Shown here: positions 10,921-21,799 of the stretch, piece after piece | Layout: each line of letters begins with the position of its first letter | How positions within the stretch are numbered: the stretch's first letter is position 1 | NCBI RefSeq assembly: GCF_011074885.1 | Contig: NC_054690.1 | Span: 3,539,001 to 3,603,000, forward strand | Origin: Brettanomyces bruxellensis | Lineage: Eukaryota > Ascomycota > Pichiomycetes > Pichiales > Pichiaceae | Direction: 5' to 3' | DNA: 64,000 bases | The notes under the pieces: model-generated | The model's input: only the letters and a program-made list of their open reading frames with translations | Database searches by the model: none | Told to the model about the DNA's origin: nothing | Translations under genes and position numbers: made by a program

Positions 10921-12219
10921 TGTTGTTACTGAATGTAATTTCCAACTTTAAATAAACAAAAAAAATTAAAATCACAAAGGTGGCCTTATGCCCAATTGAA
11001 TTTAGGCAGTATCCTGTTGATGTGGATATATATCCTTTAGTGAATGCCTTAACTCCAATCAATTGAACAGCTAATTTGGATGTTACGTTTCTTTCGCTGT
11101 CCGTAGATGCCTGCGTTTTTTCCCGTTTTCTTCCCTATTAGAATGAACTAAAAAAATCCAGAAAGTATGACATACATCTGTACACCTAAATTCAAACAGC
11201 AACTAATAGACGCGCCAATCGACGAAGTTGGACTTTTATTTTTGAACATTGTCATGCTCGCCCGTCTTTTTTCCGGCGCTTGCTTGTTCGGAATTGCGTG
11301 AAAAAAAAAACTGGTTACGGAACAACTTTTAGAGCGTCGGACTTAGTATGTGAACGGTAACTAAGATCTGGATGTCACGAAGTTAAAAGAAATCCGCATA
11401 TGCGTATTTATCTCTTCAATTAATAAGCCGCTCATTACTGGCCAAAAAAAATCCGCTAATAGCTAATATTTACTTGCACATTAACCTGCCTGTCTATTTT
11501 TAATCTATACATACTCTAATGTAAATGGTCGAATACGCACCGATCGAAATTAAAAGGGCGGTGTTTGAAGGAGAACCGGAGCCCGTACCATTCCTAGAAA
11601 GCAAAAAAAAAATCAAATATAATATTATTCAGCTGTTAGGGAAAATGTGAGTCAACAAATTGCTACTTTGCGGAAATTGGTAAGCAAATGCATAAAAGTA
11701 TGGAACCGAAAAAAAAAAAAAATGAAATAATGTAGTTCAATAGGAGGCAGATAGAGTAGGAAAAGTTCTTAAGCCAAGCGGAAGATTAGTAAAGCAAGTG
11801 AAACCCGTAATACTTCAGAATTGTGGAGAGAAAGAAAAATGGAAGAAAAGTTTTGTACAGAGCGATACATGTGAATAGATGACTCTGAACCCCGCTTATT
11901 GTTTCTCCTCATCAGGCAAAAAACGGGACCGGGGAAATTCTGTTCACAATTTGGATCAATCTTTTATTGGCGCACCACATTAGTTCATTTGAGGGAGGTG
12001 CATATATATATATATAAGTTGGGAGGCATTCCATATTTATTTGGTATTCGTGGCCAATTTAACTTCAATCTGCCATGAACTTTTTTTTTCTTTCTTCTTC
12101 TTTTTTCACTGTTACCTCGAATAATTTCTTTTCCCATCTATATTCTTAGTTCTTAATCGTCGCTTGCTTGTTATCGTTTCGATTGGAGCAAATTAATATA
12201 ATCTAGTGATATCAACACC
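10921..12219. other. Divergent promoter region between ARP3 and TAL1
   Basis: 1.3 kb between two divergently transcribed genes, with no coding frame that I can support. It contains several A or T runs and an alternating TA stretch at 12003-12016, about 205 bp before the TAL1 start, that could act as a TATA element. A pyrimidine-rich stretch just before TAL1 fits the leader of a highly expressed gene. Confidence 0.6.
12003..12017 (+). promoter_or_regulatory. Probable TATA element of TAL1
   Basis: Seven TA steps ending in TATAAG, about 205 bp upstream of the TAL1 ATG. Position is plausible for a yeast TATA box with initiation 40-120 bp downstream. No other evidence. Confidence 0.45.
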
Positions 12220-13194
12220 ATGTCATCATCATTAGCTCAACTTAAAGCCGCTGGTACCGTTGTCGTTGCAGACACCGGAGATTTCGAGTCAATTGCCAAG
12301 TATCAGCCACAGGACTCGACCACAAATCCATCATTGATCCTTGCCGCCACCAAGCAGCCGAAATACGCAAAATTGATCGATATTGCCGTTGACTATGCTA
12401 AAAAGAACGCTACGGGACCACAGGAGCAAGCTTCAGTTGCTCTTGATAGATTGTTGGTGGAGTTTGGTACCAAGATTTTGAGCATTGTTCCTGGAAGAGT
12501 GTCTACTGAGGTGGATGCCAGACTCTCATTCAACAAGGAGGCCACTATAAAGAAAGCATTGTTGATCATAAAGCTTTACGAAGCACAGGGCATTGACAAA
12601 GAGAGGGTTTTGATCAAGATTGCTTCTACCTGGGAAGGAATTCAGGCCGCAAAGGAATTGGAAGCAAAGCATCATGTGCATTGCAACTTAACATTGCTAT
12701 TCTCACAGGTTCAAGCCATTGCCTGTGCTGAAGCAGGTGTCACATTGATCTCTCCATTCGTGGGAAGAATTTTGGACTGGTATAAGGCCAAAACTGGAAA
12801 GACTTATGATTCCACAACTGATCCAGGTGTCAGTTCCGTGAAAAGTATTTTCAACTATTACAAGAAATTCGGTTACAAGACCATTGTTATGGGTGCCTCA
12901 TTCAGAAATGTTGGTGAGATAGAAGCACTGGCTGGAGTGGACTACTTGACCATTTCTCCTAAACTTTTGGAACAACTCTCTAATTCCACAAGTGGTGTTC
13001 CAAAGCAGTTGGATGCCGAAAAGGCTCAGGCTTTGGATTTGAAGAAGGAAACGCTTATCAATGATGAAGCTAAATTCAGATTCTTGCTCAACGAGGATGC
13101 AATGGCCACTGAAAAATTGTCGGAAGGTATCAGAAAGTTTTCAGCTGACTGTGTTACTTTGTACAACCAATTGCTCGAAAAGGTTTCCGCATGA
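12220..13194 (+). CDS. TAL1: Transaldolase
   Basis: 324 residues, 11 shorter than S. cerevisiae Tal1, with the difference at the N terminus. The family pattern is complete: TTNPSLI near residue 34, [11 protein letters not shown] near residue 94, and [13 protein letters not shown] with Schiff-base Lys133 (equivalent to yeast Lys144). It moves a dihydroxyacetone unit between sedoheptulose-7-phosphate and glyceraldehyde-3-phosphate in the cytosolic non-oxidative pentose phosphate pathway. The Lys-, Thr- and Gly-codon choice and a TATA-like promoter fit high expression. The gene sits between ARP3 and TOR, which adjoin each other in S. cerevisiae. Confidence 0.98.
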   Translation: MSSSLAQLKAAGTVVVADTGDFESIAKYQPQDSTTNPSLILAATKQPKYAKLIDIAVDYAKKNATGPQEQASVALDRLLVEFGTKILSIVPGRVSTEVDARLSFNKEATIKKALLIIKLYEAQGIDKERVLIKIASTWEGIQAAKELEAKHHVHCNLTLLFSQVQAIACAEAGVTLISPFVGRILDWYKAKTGKTYDSTTDPGVSSVKSIFNYYKKFGYKTIVMGASFRNVGEIEALAGVDYLTISPKLLEQLSNSTSGVPKQLDAEKAQALDLKKETLINDEAKFRFLLNEDAMATEKLSEGIRKFSADCVTLYNQLLEKVSA

Positions 13195-13622
13195 ATGGTT
13201 GAAATATATTTTTGTAATTTATAACTGAAAGATCTTTTATGTCTGTGATGCTTGTGTTATACTTGTCGTATTCGTGTATAATAGGTTGCATGCTGATTAT
13301 GAAAGGGAGGGTGGGGGTAAACTATTTTTATTTTTTTCACCCTTACCTCGAAAGAAGAATAAATAAATAGCAGAACACTAGTTCTGAAAATCTACTTTTT
13401 TTTTTCCTGCCTCGCTTAATCAATAGAAGTCTCGCATTTCTTATCGTTACCTCCCACTGTAAAAAGCACTCTCGAACCGTTGCATGTTTACCTCTGCTAA
13501 GAAATTATCTTTTTTTTTGTTCATTTTCATCGATTAAAGAAAGCTGTCTTTATTTTACTTGTCATCTGACAGTTTGCCTTTTCTAGCTACTTTCATTTTA
13601 CTGTCTAAATCACTGCAAACAT
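13195..13622. other. Intergenic region, TAL1 to TOR
   Basis: No gene is seen. T-rich runs at 13398-13406 and 13512-13520 and several short A runs lie in the probable TOR promoter. TAL1 3' signals lie in the first 100 bases. Confidence 0.55.
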
Positions 13623-16600
13623 ATGTCGACGCAAGTGAATTCAACAATTCCTGCTGGTGGAGACAGAGTCTTCATCAATGCAGGAACACCAGTTGATAAT
13701 TATACATTGAACGAGATATTTAAAGATTTGCAATCGAAAGATGAAATAGGGAGAGAAAAAGCTGCCGAGAACTTGAAGGAGCATCTAGTCACAATTTCGA
13801 GGGATATATCATCAACGGACCAGCTTTCTGTTTACAACAATTTCATAAACAAGAGGATCTTCAATCTCATAAATAGTTCTGATACAAATGCTCAGCTTGG
13901 TGGCACACAGGCAATAAATGCAATGGTGGATCTTATTACAAATGCCACCGGAAATCCGGCGCTACCACAGTTAGCCCTAAGTACAACTGCCGAGCAGAAT
14001 TCAAATATGATCACTAGATATGCCAGTTACTTGAGAAGGCTCTTATCATCGAAAAACATGACTGTTATGAAAGCAGCAATATCAACATTGGGTAACCTGG
14101 CCATTCCTGGAAGTTCCCTTACTGGTGATTTTGTCGAATTCGAGACTAAAAAATCTTTAGAGTGGTTTGTGTCCGAAAAGGTTGAAGGTAAACGACATGC
14201 TGCCGTTCTTATACTTAGTTCGTTGGCTTTCAATGCTCCTACACTGTTATACCCCTACATCAGAGATGTGCTTGGCAATATTTGGATTGGCCTAAGAGAT
14301 CCATTAGCAGCAATGAGAGAGGATACTGCATTATGCCTTCGTAATTGTCTTACTATAGTTTACGAGAGAGACGCCGAACTTAGAAATTACTGGTTTACCA
14401 AACTATATGGAGAGGCATTAAGTGTTTTTAAGAGTATTTCTGCTTCTACGAACAACAATTTAAATGGTTCAGCTGATGCTTTTTCCATGGCACCTCGATT
14501 ATCTTTAAATGCTTCGAGTAGTCCTCCTGAATTTATTCATGGTTCTCTTTTATGCTACAGGGAATTGATACTTCAGGGAACATCAGTGCTTTCTTCAAAG
14601 ATAGATGAGATATATGAGACAGTAATGAGTGTTAAAGATAATCGTTCTCTTAATGTTCGAAAGGAATTCGCAAATATTATGCCTAAATTGGCCCACTATG
14701 ATAGGATACGGTTTGTTGACAAGTATATGCATCGGGTGCTGTTGTATTACATATCGCAGTTGAAAGTTGGCAAGGATAGATCCTTTATATTGGTGAGTAT
14801 TGGTGATATTGCCATTGAGGCCAAAAACAATATTGTCAATTACCTAGATGGTATCGTGCTTGAAAGCGTGCGGGACGGACTTTCAACAAAGACGTCAAAA
14901 TCCAAACACCAAATAACGACAGCATGTTTTTATTGTATTGCGAAGCTTGCTATTGCATTAGGCCCACCGTTGACTAAGTTTGTCAATGGTTATCATCTTT
15001 TGACTCTAATATTAAACTCACCCTTAAGTGACAGCATGCTGAGCGTGCTAAAGATATTTATAGAGTATCTTCCTTCCTTGGAACCAATCATCAATGCCAA
15101 ACTCATAAGCAAGATCAGCTTTACCCTATGTGGATATAACTTTGAGCATCCCGGTTGTCCTGGATTTAAACCATTGATGGATCCTCGGAAAGCATACAAT
15201 TATCGCAGACATATGATCTCTAAGGAGGGTGGCTCATTGCTAAGGACCAATTCATTGGATAAATCTTTAGCAGAGCTTGCATCATTACCAAAAACCGGAA
15301 TTTATGATGATTCGGACATTGTGGTAATTCTTCAAGCGCTTAAAGCTTTAAGGTTCTTCAACTTTAAAAGTTACAACCTGACCGATTTTGTGCGCCATGT
15401 GGTTACATATTATATTAGTCATGATAATCCTGAGATTCGCTTGAAGTCTTCGTTAACTTCCTCTGAAATATACATGCGCAGCAATATCTGCCTTGAAAGT
15501 TCTTCAATCTCTTTAGCGGCAGTCCATGATGTCTTGAGTAGGCTTTTGACAATTTGCATCACAGACCCTGTTGCAGATGTTCGTCTTTCTGTTCTTCAAA
15601 GTTTAGGGGGTAAGTTTGATCCACAATTGTCACAAGAGCAAAGCGTGCGTTTACTTTTCATGGCAATGAACGATGAGAAATTTGAGATTCGGAAGGCAGC
15701 ATTCAAACTTGTGAGTAGGTTAACATTTGTCAACCCTGCGTATGTTGTTCCTCCGTTAAGAAAAACGCTAATTCAACTTTTGACGACACTCAACTATTCT
15801 GGTCAAAGCATAAAAAGAAAGGAGGAGACCGCAATTCTTATATCTATTTTGGTCTCTAGTACTGGCGAACTCACCAAGCCATATTTGAATCAAATTATGG
15901 AAGCCTTGATACCTAGGGCGAAGGATACAAGTTCATCTGTCGCATCGGCATCAATCGCTGCTATTGGTGAAATGTCGAAGGTTGGTGGAACGGAAATGAT
16001 ACAATTCACGCAAAAGCTTATACCTATATTGCTGGACACTTTTCGAGACCAGAGTTTGGGATACAAGAGAGATGTGGCATTGAAGACATTGGGCCAGTTT
16101 GCTGGTGCTTCCGGTTATGTCATCAAACCCTTGATAGATTATCCACAACTTCTTGGCTTACTTGTGAATATTCTCAAATCTGATTCCTCAATTTCTACAC
16201 GGAGGGAAACCGTCAAATTGATAGGAATCTTAGGTGCATTAGATCCTTATAAATATAGAGAAGTTGAAAGAGATGGGCAGGATTCTCAAACGTTAGCAGA
16301 GCAGAATGCTCCATCCATTGATATGGAACTTCTCATGAAAGGTAAATCACCATCAAATGAAGATTATTACCCTACCGTTGTGATTACTACACTTTTGAAT
16401 ATTTTGAACGATCCCTCATTGAGTAATCATCACCCAGCAGTGACCCAAGCCATTATGTGGGTCTTCAAGATATTGGGAATAAAGTGTGTTTCATATCTGG
16501 ATAAGGTTATCCCCGGATATGTATCAGTCATGCATTCTTGCTCGCATTCTCTGTTGCTAACTTACTTCAAAGAACTCAATGAGTTGGTTAGAATAGTGAA

Positions 16601-19600
16601 ATTAAACATCAGACCATACTTGAAACAAATATTCGGCCTCGTGAAGGAGTTTTTCATTTATCCGGACCTTCAAATAATCATATTGGATCTCATTGAACAA
16701 TTATCCAAAGCTCTAGATGAAGAATTTAAAAACTATGTGCTTGATGTAGTGACGATGCTTATAGACTTACTTTCAAGCAATCATTCTTCCAATGTTGAAT
16801 CAGAATTGAAGGTTCTCAAAGCATTCTTGGTTTTTGGAGACAACATAGAGCCATATGCACACCTTATCATACCTCAACTAGTTAGACTATTTCAGGCCAC
16901 ACCTTCTAATTTAAGCCTCGCTGCAATAGAGACAGTTGGTAAATTATCAAAAGTTATCAACCTAACCGACTTTGCCTCTGAAATTATTCAGCCTTTACTT
17001 AGATTAATTGCGAATGCAGGTAGCAATTCCATTAAAGATGCCTCCGTGAAGACTATTTGTTGCATGATGATTCAAATGGGACAGGATTTTAATGTTTTTA
17101 TTCCAGTTGTCAGTTCCGTTCTCGTTGCAAATGGATTGCAGTATCACCTATTTGATCAGCTATCCCAGAAATTACTAAAAGGTGAACCGTTGCCTGTTGG
17201 CCTTGCGATCTACCCAGAGGAAAAATCTAGCAAGGAAAAGAATTCCGAGCCACAAGTATCGCCTGCAAAGCTTCCTGTGAATCCACAGGCCTTGCGTAAT
17301 GCTTGGGAATGCAGTACTAAACGTACGAAGGAAGATTGGCAAGAGTGGATGCGAAAGTTGAGTATTGAGATGCTAAAGGAATCATCATCTCCTTCGTTGA
17401 GAGCTTGTTCTTCATTGGCGATCGTGTATCCCCCGTTGGCAAAAGCACTTTTTAACTGTGCATTCACTAGTTGTTGGAATGAACTTCATATACAATATCA
17501 AGGTGAATTGGCTCAAGCTTTATGTATTGCATTATCATCACCCAACAGCTCACCTGAAATTCACCAGACTTTGTTGAATTTAACAGAGTACTTAGAGCAT
17601 GATGAAAAGTCCTTACCAATTAGAATTCAAACCTTGAGTCAGTATGCACAAAGAAGTCACGCTTATGCTAAGGCACTTCATTATAAAGAGCTTGAATTTA
17701 TTCAAGAGCCATCAACGCCGACAATCGAGTCGTTGATCAGTATTAATAACCAGCTTCAGCAAACTGACGCTGCAGTGGGAATTTTGAAGTATGCCCAGGA
17801 ACATCATGGTCTGCAGTTGAAAGAAACGTGCTTTGAGAAGTTACAAAGATGGGATGAAGCTCTTGCTGCATATAACCGCAGAGAAAAGGAAGAACCGGAT
17901 TCTTCTGAAATTTTGATGGGTAAAATGAGATGCTTCCATGCTCTTGGAGAATGGGATGACTTGAGTCACTTAGCTGAAAAGAAGTGGGGACCTTCATCCA
18001 ATGATATGAAAAGAGCGATTGCTCCGTTGGCTGCTGCTGCTTCTTGGGGTCTTGGCCAGTGGGAAAAGATGGGAATGTATATTGGAGCTATGAAGTCGGA
18101 ATCACCAGATAAGGCCTTTTTCAATGCTGTTTTATCTCTTCATAACAACAATTTTGAGGAGGCTGCCAAGCAGATTTCGAAGGCCAGGGACTTGCTTGTT
18201 ACTGAAATTACGGCTCTTGTTAGCGAGTCTTATAATAGAGCTTACGGTGTGGTTGTTAGAGTTCAGATGTTGGCTGAGTTGGAGGAAATCATTACATATA
18301 AGCGTCTTCCTCCTGATTCCGATGAAAGAGCACACATCCGAGAAACATGGAATACCAGATTGTTTGGTTGTCAAAAGAATGTCGACATTTGGCAGAGAAT
18401 GTTAAAGGTGAGAGCGTTAGTTGTTAAGCCGAAAAAGGATATGGATGTTTGGATTAAATTTGCTAATCTTTGCAGAAAGAGTGGACGTCTTGGTTTATCA
18501 GAAAAAACGTTGAATTTACTTTTAGATGATGAATTACCTGGTCAACAAGCTTCTAAAGCTCCGCCACAAGTCGTTTATGCACAATTAAAGTATATTTGGG
18601 CTAGGGGCCAGAAGAGAGATGCTTTAAATCACCTTATTGATTTTACCTCTAAGCTATCTAGGGATTTGGGTGTTAACGAGAATGAGGCTATCAATCAGCC
18701 CCTTCCTACAGCAGCTCCCGGTGCTACCGAAAGTATAGTTAAGTATACAAAGTTGCTAGCTAGGTGTTACCTAAAGCAGGGTGAATGGAAGACTTCAATA
18801 AACTCAAGTTGGAGAGAGAACGAGGCTTCTGGAATACTTGGTTCATTTTTATTGGCCACTCACTTTGATTCTAAATGGTACAAAGCTTGGCATAATTGGG
18901 CTTTGACGAACTTCGAAGTTATTCCTGCTGATTCTAAGAGATTAAATAACTATGATGAGAATACCCAGCAGCAGCATAAATCTGACGTCAACTTGGATAT
19001 TGTTGTTCATTATGTCGTTCCGGCAGTGAAGGGATTTTTCCATTCTATTGCTTTATCTTCTTCGAGTCCGTTACAGGATACCTTGAGACTCTTAACTTTG
19101 TGGCTCAACTTTGGTGGTATTAAGGAAGTTGCTGAAGCGATGGAAGATGGATTCGAAATGGTAAAAATTGACACATGGTTAGATGTTGTTCCTCAGTTGA
19201 TTTCCAGAATAAATCAACCTGATCCTGTTGTGAGCAAATCTTTGTTAAGTCTCCTAGCAAAATTGGGAAGAGCACATCCACAGGCTTTGATATTTCCGCT
19301 AACTGTGGCCATCAAATCTGAAAGTTTGTCAAGACAGCGGGCTGCTTTAAGTACTATCGAAAGAATGAGGCAACATTCTCCTAAACTCGTTGATCAGGCA
19401 GATTTGGTGAGTAACGAGTTGATTCGTGTTTCTGTTCTCTGGCATGAAATGTGGTATGAAGGGTTAGATGATGCTTCGAGAGCTTACTTCGGGGAGCATA
19501 ATGTTGAGAAAATGCTCACCATTTTGGAACCCTTGCATCACACATTGGAAAAGGGTCCAGAGACCATTAGAGAGGCTTCGTTTGTCAACTCTTTTGGGAA

Positions 19601-20975
19601 AGATTTGGGAGAGGCCTGGCAATGGCTTGAAAACTTTAAGAAAACTCGTGATGTTGCCTATTTGAATCAAGCCTGGGACTTGTATTACGCAGTTTTCAGG
19701 AAGATTTCTAGGCAGTTACCACAGCTTCAAAGTATGAACTTACAACACGTTTCTCCTAAATTGTTGGCCGCTCGTGATCTTGAACTAGCAGTTCCTGGAA
19801 CATATGTTGCAGGCAAACCGGTTATTTGTATCTCTAAATTTGAGCCTATTCTTTCAGTGATTACTTCTAAGCAGAGACCAAGAAGATTTTCGATTATCGG
19901 AAGTAATGGAAAGAAATGGCAATACTTGTTGAAAGGTCACGAGGATATTCGTCAGGATAGTTTAGTTATGCAACTATTTGGGCTTGTTAATACTTTATTG
20001 GTTAATGATCCTGAATGTTTCAAGAGGCATCTTGATATTCAACGATTTTCAGCTATTCCTCTTTCTCCTTATGCAGGTTTGTTGGGTTGGGTTCCAAACG
20101 CCGACACTCTCCATGTTTTGATAAAAGAGTATAGAGAGCCAAGAAAGATCTACCTTGATGTTGAACACAGAATTATGTTACAGATGTCGCCTGACTACGA
20201 TACTTTGATGCTACTAGAAAAAGTTGAGGTGTTTACTTATGCCCTTGATATAACACGTGGTCAAGATTTGTACAAGGTTTTATGGTTTAAGTCTAAATCA
20301 TCGGAAGCATGGCTTGACAGGCGTACGACTTATACCAGATCGTTAGCTGTGATGTCTATGGTTGGATACATCTTAGGTTTGGGCGATAGGCATCCATCTA
20401 ATTTAATGATGGACAGAATTACAGGAAAGATTGTTCATATTGATTTTGGTGACTGCTTTGAATCCGCAATTCTAAGAGAGAAATATCCAGAGAAGGTTCC
20501 GTTCCGTTTAACCAGAATGTTGAGTTATGCTATGGAGGTTAGTGGAATTGAGGGTTCGTTTAGAATCACAAGTGAAAATGTTATGCGGGTGCTTCGTGAT
20601 AACAAGGAATCTCTTCTTGCAATATTGGAGGCATTTGCTTATGATCCGTTGATTAACTGGGGTTTTGACTTTCCTATTCGCCAGATTATTGAAAATTCTG
20701 GCCATCACTTGCCAAACGCTAATTACAACGAGCTTTTAAGAAGTGGCCAAATTTCAGAGGAGAAGGCTAAGCAGATGTCTGCACAGTATGAAAATGAAGT
20801 CAGAAATGCCAGAGCAGCATTTGTGCTAAACAGAATTAATGACAAGCTCATTGGTAATGACTTTAAGAGATTCAAAGACCTGGATGTTAAAACCCAAGTT
20901 GATAAGCTCATACAACAGGCTACTTCGGTTGAGAATCTATGTCAGCACTACATTGGATGGTGTTCTTTCTGGTAA
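13623..20975 (+). CDS. TOR1: TOR serine/threonine kinase
   Basis: An uninterrupted frame of 2450 residues (S. cerevisiae Tor1 has 2470). Order: HEAT repeats over roughly the first 1200 residues, a FAT domain to about 1900, an FRB domain at about 1933-2033, a PI3K-like kinase domain from about 2075, and a C-terminal FATC of about 33 residues ending CQHYIGWCSFW. Kinase residues seen: Lys of YLLKGHEDIRQD near 2105, GLGDRHPSN near 2251 and HIDFGD near 2272. Rapamycin-contact residues are kept: Ser of DDASRAYF (human S2035) and Trp-Asp of NQAWDLYYAVF (human W2101/D2102). TOR couples nutrients to growth in TORC1 and TORC2. The position next to YAE1 and one gene from ARP3 matches the S. cerevisiae TOR1 locus, hence the symbol. 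Only one TOR is seen here, and the other could lie elsewhere. Confidence 0.98.
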   Translation: MSTQVNSTIPAGGDRVFINAGTPVDNYTLNEIFKDLQSKDEIGREKAAENLKEHLVTISRDISSTDQLSVYNNFINKRIFNLINSSDTNAQLGGTQAINAMVDLITNATGNPALPQLALSTTAEQNSNMITRYASYLRRLLSSKNMTVMKAAISTLGNLAIPGSSLTGDFVEFETKKSLEWFVSEKVEGKRHAAVLILSSLAFNAPTLLYPYIRDVLGNIWIGLRDPLAAMREDTALCLRNCLTIVYERDAELRNYWFTKLYGEALSVFKSISASTNNNLNGSADAFSMAPRLSLNASSSPPEFIHGSLLCYRELILQGTSVLSSKIDEIYETVMSVKDNRSLNVRKEFANIMPKLAHYDRIRFVDKYMHRVLLYYISQLKVGKDRSFILVSIGDIAIEAKNNIVNYLDGIVLESVRDGLSTKTSKSKHQITTACFYCIAKLAIALGPPLTKFVNGYHLLTLILNSPLSDSMLSVLKIFIEYLPSLEPIINAKLISKISFTLCGYNFEHPGCPGFKPLMDPRKAYNYRRHMISKEGGSLLRTNSLDKSLAELASLPKTGIYDDSDIVVILQALKALRFFNFKSYNLTDFVRHVVTYYISHDNPEIRLKSSLTSSEIYMRSNICLESSSISLAAVHDVLSRLLTICITDPVADVRLSVLQSLGGKFDPQLSQEQSVRLLFMAMNDEKFEIRKAAFKLVSRLTFVNPAYVVPPLRKTLIQLLTTLNYSGQSIKRKEETAILISILVSSTGELTKPYLNQIMEALIPRAKDTSSSVASASIAAIGEMSKVGGTEMIQFTQKLIPILLDTFRDQSLGYKRDVALKTLGQFAGASGYVIKPLIDYPQLLGLLVNILKSDSSISTRRETVKLIGILGALDPYKYREVERDGQDSQTLAEQNAPSIDMELLMKGKSPSNEDYYPTVVITTLLNILNDPSLSNHHPAVTQAIMWVFKILGIKCVSYLDKVIPGYVSVMHSCSHSLLLTYFKELNELVRIVKLNIRPYLKQIFGLVKEFFIYPDLQIIILDLIEQLSKALDEEFKNYVLDVVTMLIDLLSSNHSSNVESELKVLKAFLVFGDNIEPYAHLIIPQLVRLFQATPSNLSLAAIETVGKLSKVINLTDFASEIIQPLLRLIANAGSNSIKDASVKTICCMMIQMGQDFNVFIPVVSSVLVANGLQYHLFDQLSQKLLKGEPLPVGLAIYPEEKSSKEKNSEPQVSPAKLPVNPQALRNAWECSTKRTKEDWQEWMRKLSIEMLKESSSPSLRACSSLAIVYPPLAKALFNCAFTSCWNELHIQYQGELAQALCIALSSPNSSPEIHQTLLNLTEYLEHDEKSLPIRIQTLSQYAQRSHAYAKALHYKELEFIQEPSTPTIESLISINNQLQQTDAAVGILKYAQEHHGLQLKETCFEKLQRWDEALAAYNRREKEEPDSSEILMGKMRCFHALGEWDDLSHLAEKKWGPSSNDMKRAIAPLAAAASWGLGQWEKMGMYIGAMKSESPDKAFFNAVLSLHNNNFEEAAKQISKARDLLVTEITALVSESYNRAYGVVVRVQMLAELEEIITYKRLPPDSDERAHIRETWNTRLFGCQKNVDIWQRMLKVRALVVKPKKDMDVWIKFANLCRKSGRLGLSEKTLNLLLDDELPGQQASKAPPQVVYAQLKYIWARGQKRDALNHLIDFTSKLSRDLGVNENEAINQPLPTAAPGATESIVKYTKLLARCYLKQGEWKTSINSSWRENEASGILGSFLLATHFDSKWYKAWHNWALTNFEVIPADSKRLNNYDENTQQQHKSDVNLDIVVHYVVPAVKGFFHSIALSSSSPLQDTLRLLTLWLNFGGIKEVAEAMEDGFEMVKIDTWLDVVPQLISRINQPDPVVSKSLLSLLAKLGRAHPQALIFPLTVAIKSESLSRQRAALSTIERMRQHSPKLVDQADLVSNELIRVSVLWHEMWYEGLDDASRAYFGEHNVEKMLTILEPLHHTLEKGPETIREASFVNSFGKDLGEAWQWLENFKKTRDVAYLNQAWDLYYAVFRKISRQLPQLQSMNLQHVSPKLLAARDLELAVPGTYVAGKPVICISKFEPILSVITSKQRPRRFSIIGSNGKKWQYLLKGHEDIRQDSLVMQLFGLVNTLLVNDPECFKRHLDIQRFSAIPLSPYAGLLGWVPNADTLHVLIKEYREPRKIYLDVEHRIMLQMSPDYDTLMLLEKVEVFTYALDITRGQDLYKVLWFKSKSSEAWLDRRTTYTRSLAVMSMVGYILGLGDRHPSNLMMDRITGKIVHIDFGDCFESAILREKYPEKVPFRLTRMLSYAMEVSGIEGSFRITSENVMRVLRDNKESLLAILEAFAYDPLINWGFDFPIRQIIENSGHHLPNANYNELLRSGQISEEKAKQMSAQYENEVRNARAAFVLNRINDKLIGNDFKRFKDLDVKTQVDKLIQQATSVENLCQHYIGWCSFW

Positions 20976-21072
20976 TGTTTCAATTGTATTATATAAATTT
21001 CGAAATTTGGATGACATTAGACATTTTAAAAATTAATTATTATGTGGTATTGTAGTAATATGCAATATTATC

Positions 21073-21537
21073 TTATTTCTCCGATAGTTCATGAATCCAA
21101 TATTCTAAAACTTTATGATTCCTAGGATCACCAATTGATAAAGAGTCGTCGAAATATTTTGACTGCAAGACATTTTCGATTTGGAGTTCCTTCAAGCACC
21201 TTTTCCGGTCCTCCTGAGTTATCTTCTTAGCTTCAAATCTAGTGCATGTTTTGGCTATTAGCTGACCAACTATCTCCCCGATTTGACTGCCTATTGGATA
21301 ACCTTCGTCAAAACCTTGTTGAAGACTTAGCTCTCGAGCTTTAGTAATACCATCAAGGTACCCCTGCTTTTCATGCTTCCGTTTCAAAGACTGAATGCTG
21401 AGATTGTCTTTTTCTTCATTTCTATCAATACTGGGCGTGTTATCATCTCGATTAGAAATATTATCCTCATCCTCAGAAATCCAGACATCACTGTCTTCAT
21501 TGCTATCATTATCCTCACATTTATTTCTGCTCTGCAT
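21073..21537 (-). CDS. YAE1: Yae1, adaptor for Rli1 iron-sulfur cluster loading
   Basis: 154 residues (141 in S. cerevisiae). After an acidic N terminus, the signature deca-GX3 motif is plain: GYLDGITKARELSLQQGFDEGYPIGSQ read in two parts (GYLDGITKARE, then LQQGFDEGYPIGSQIG). A conserved C-terminal helix and Trp end (LEYWIHEL) follow. Yae1 works with Lto1 to bring the CIA machinery to the ABC protein Rli1/ABCE1, and so supports ribosome function. The gene converges on TOR with only 97 bp between stop codons, as in S. cerevisiae, where YJR067C follows TOR1. Confidence 0.9.
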   Translation of the reverse strand: MQSRNKCEDNDSNEDSDVWISEDEDNISNRDDNTPSIDRNEEKDNLSIQSLKRKHEKQGYLDGITKARELSLQQGFDEGYPIGSQIGEIVGQLIAKTCTRFEAKKITQEDRKRCLKELQIENVLQSKYFDDSLSIGDPRNHKVLEYWIHELSEK

Positions 21538-21596
21538 CTTTGTGTTCTCTCTCTAAACAGTTGTACTCCATTAGAAATTCTTATAATGTGCAAACT

Positions 21597-21604
21597 TGAC
21601 GTCA
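21597..21604. promoter_or_regulatory. CRE-type TGACGTCA palindrome upstream of YAE1
   Basis: A perfect 8-bp ATF/CREB palindrome, 60 bp upstream of the YAE1 start. The surrounding 12-mer ACTTGACGTCAG occurs again upstream of JJJ1 and RET2 at 57904-57915. Function is inferred only. Confidence 0.35.
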
Positions 21605-21799
21605 GCGATCAGGTTATACAGGAGGTAAAGCTTACTAATTGAAAGAAGAAATTGATTATGTGTAAGGGTGTATGTACAGTAAGTCGGTCCGGAAACTTCC
21701 TCTAAATTCTAGGCTTATTTCCTTCCATCCCTAGTAAGTGTGGAGTTGAATATCCTTTCATAATGGCATACTGCTTCTGTATTACACATGTTTTACTAC

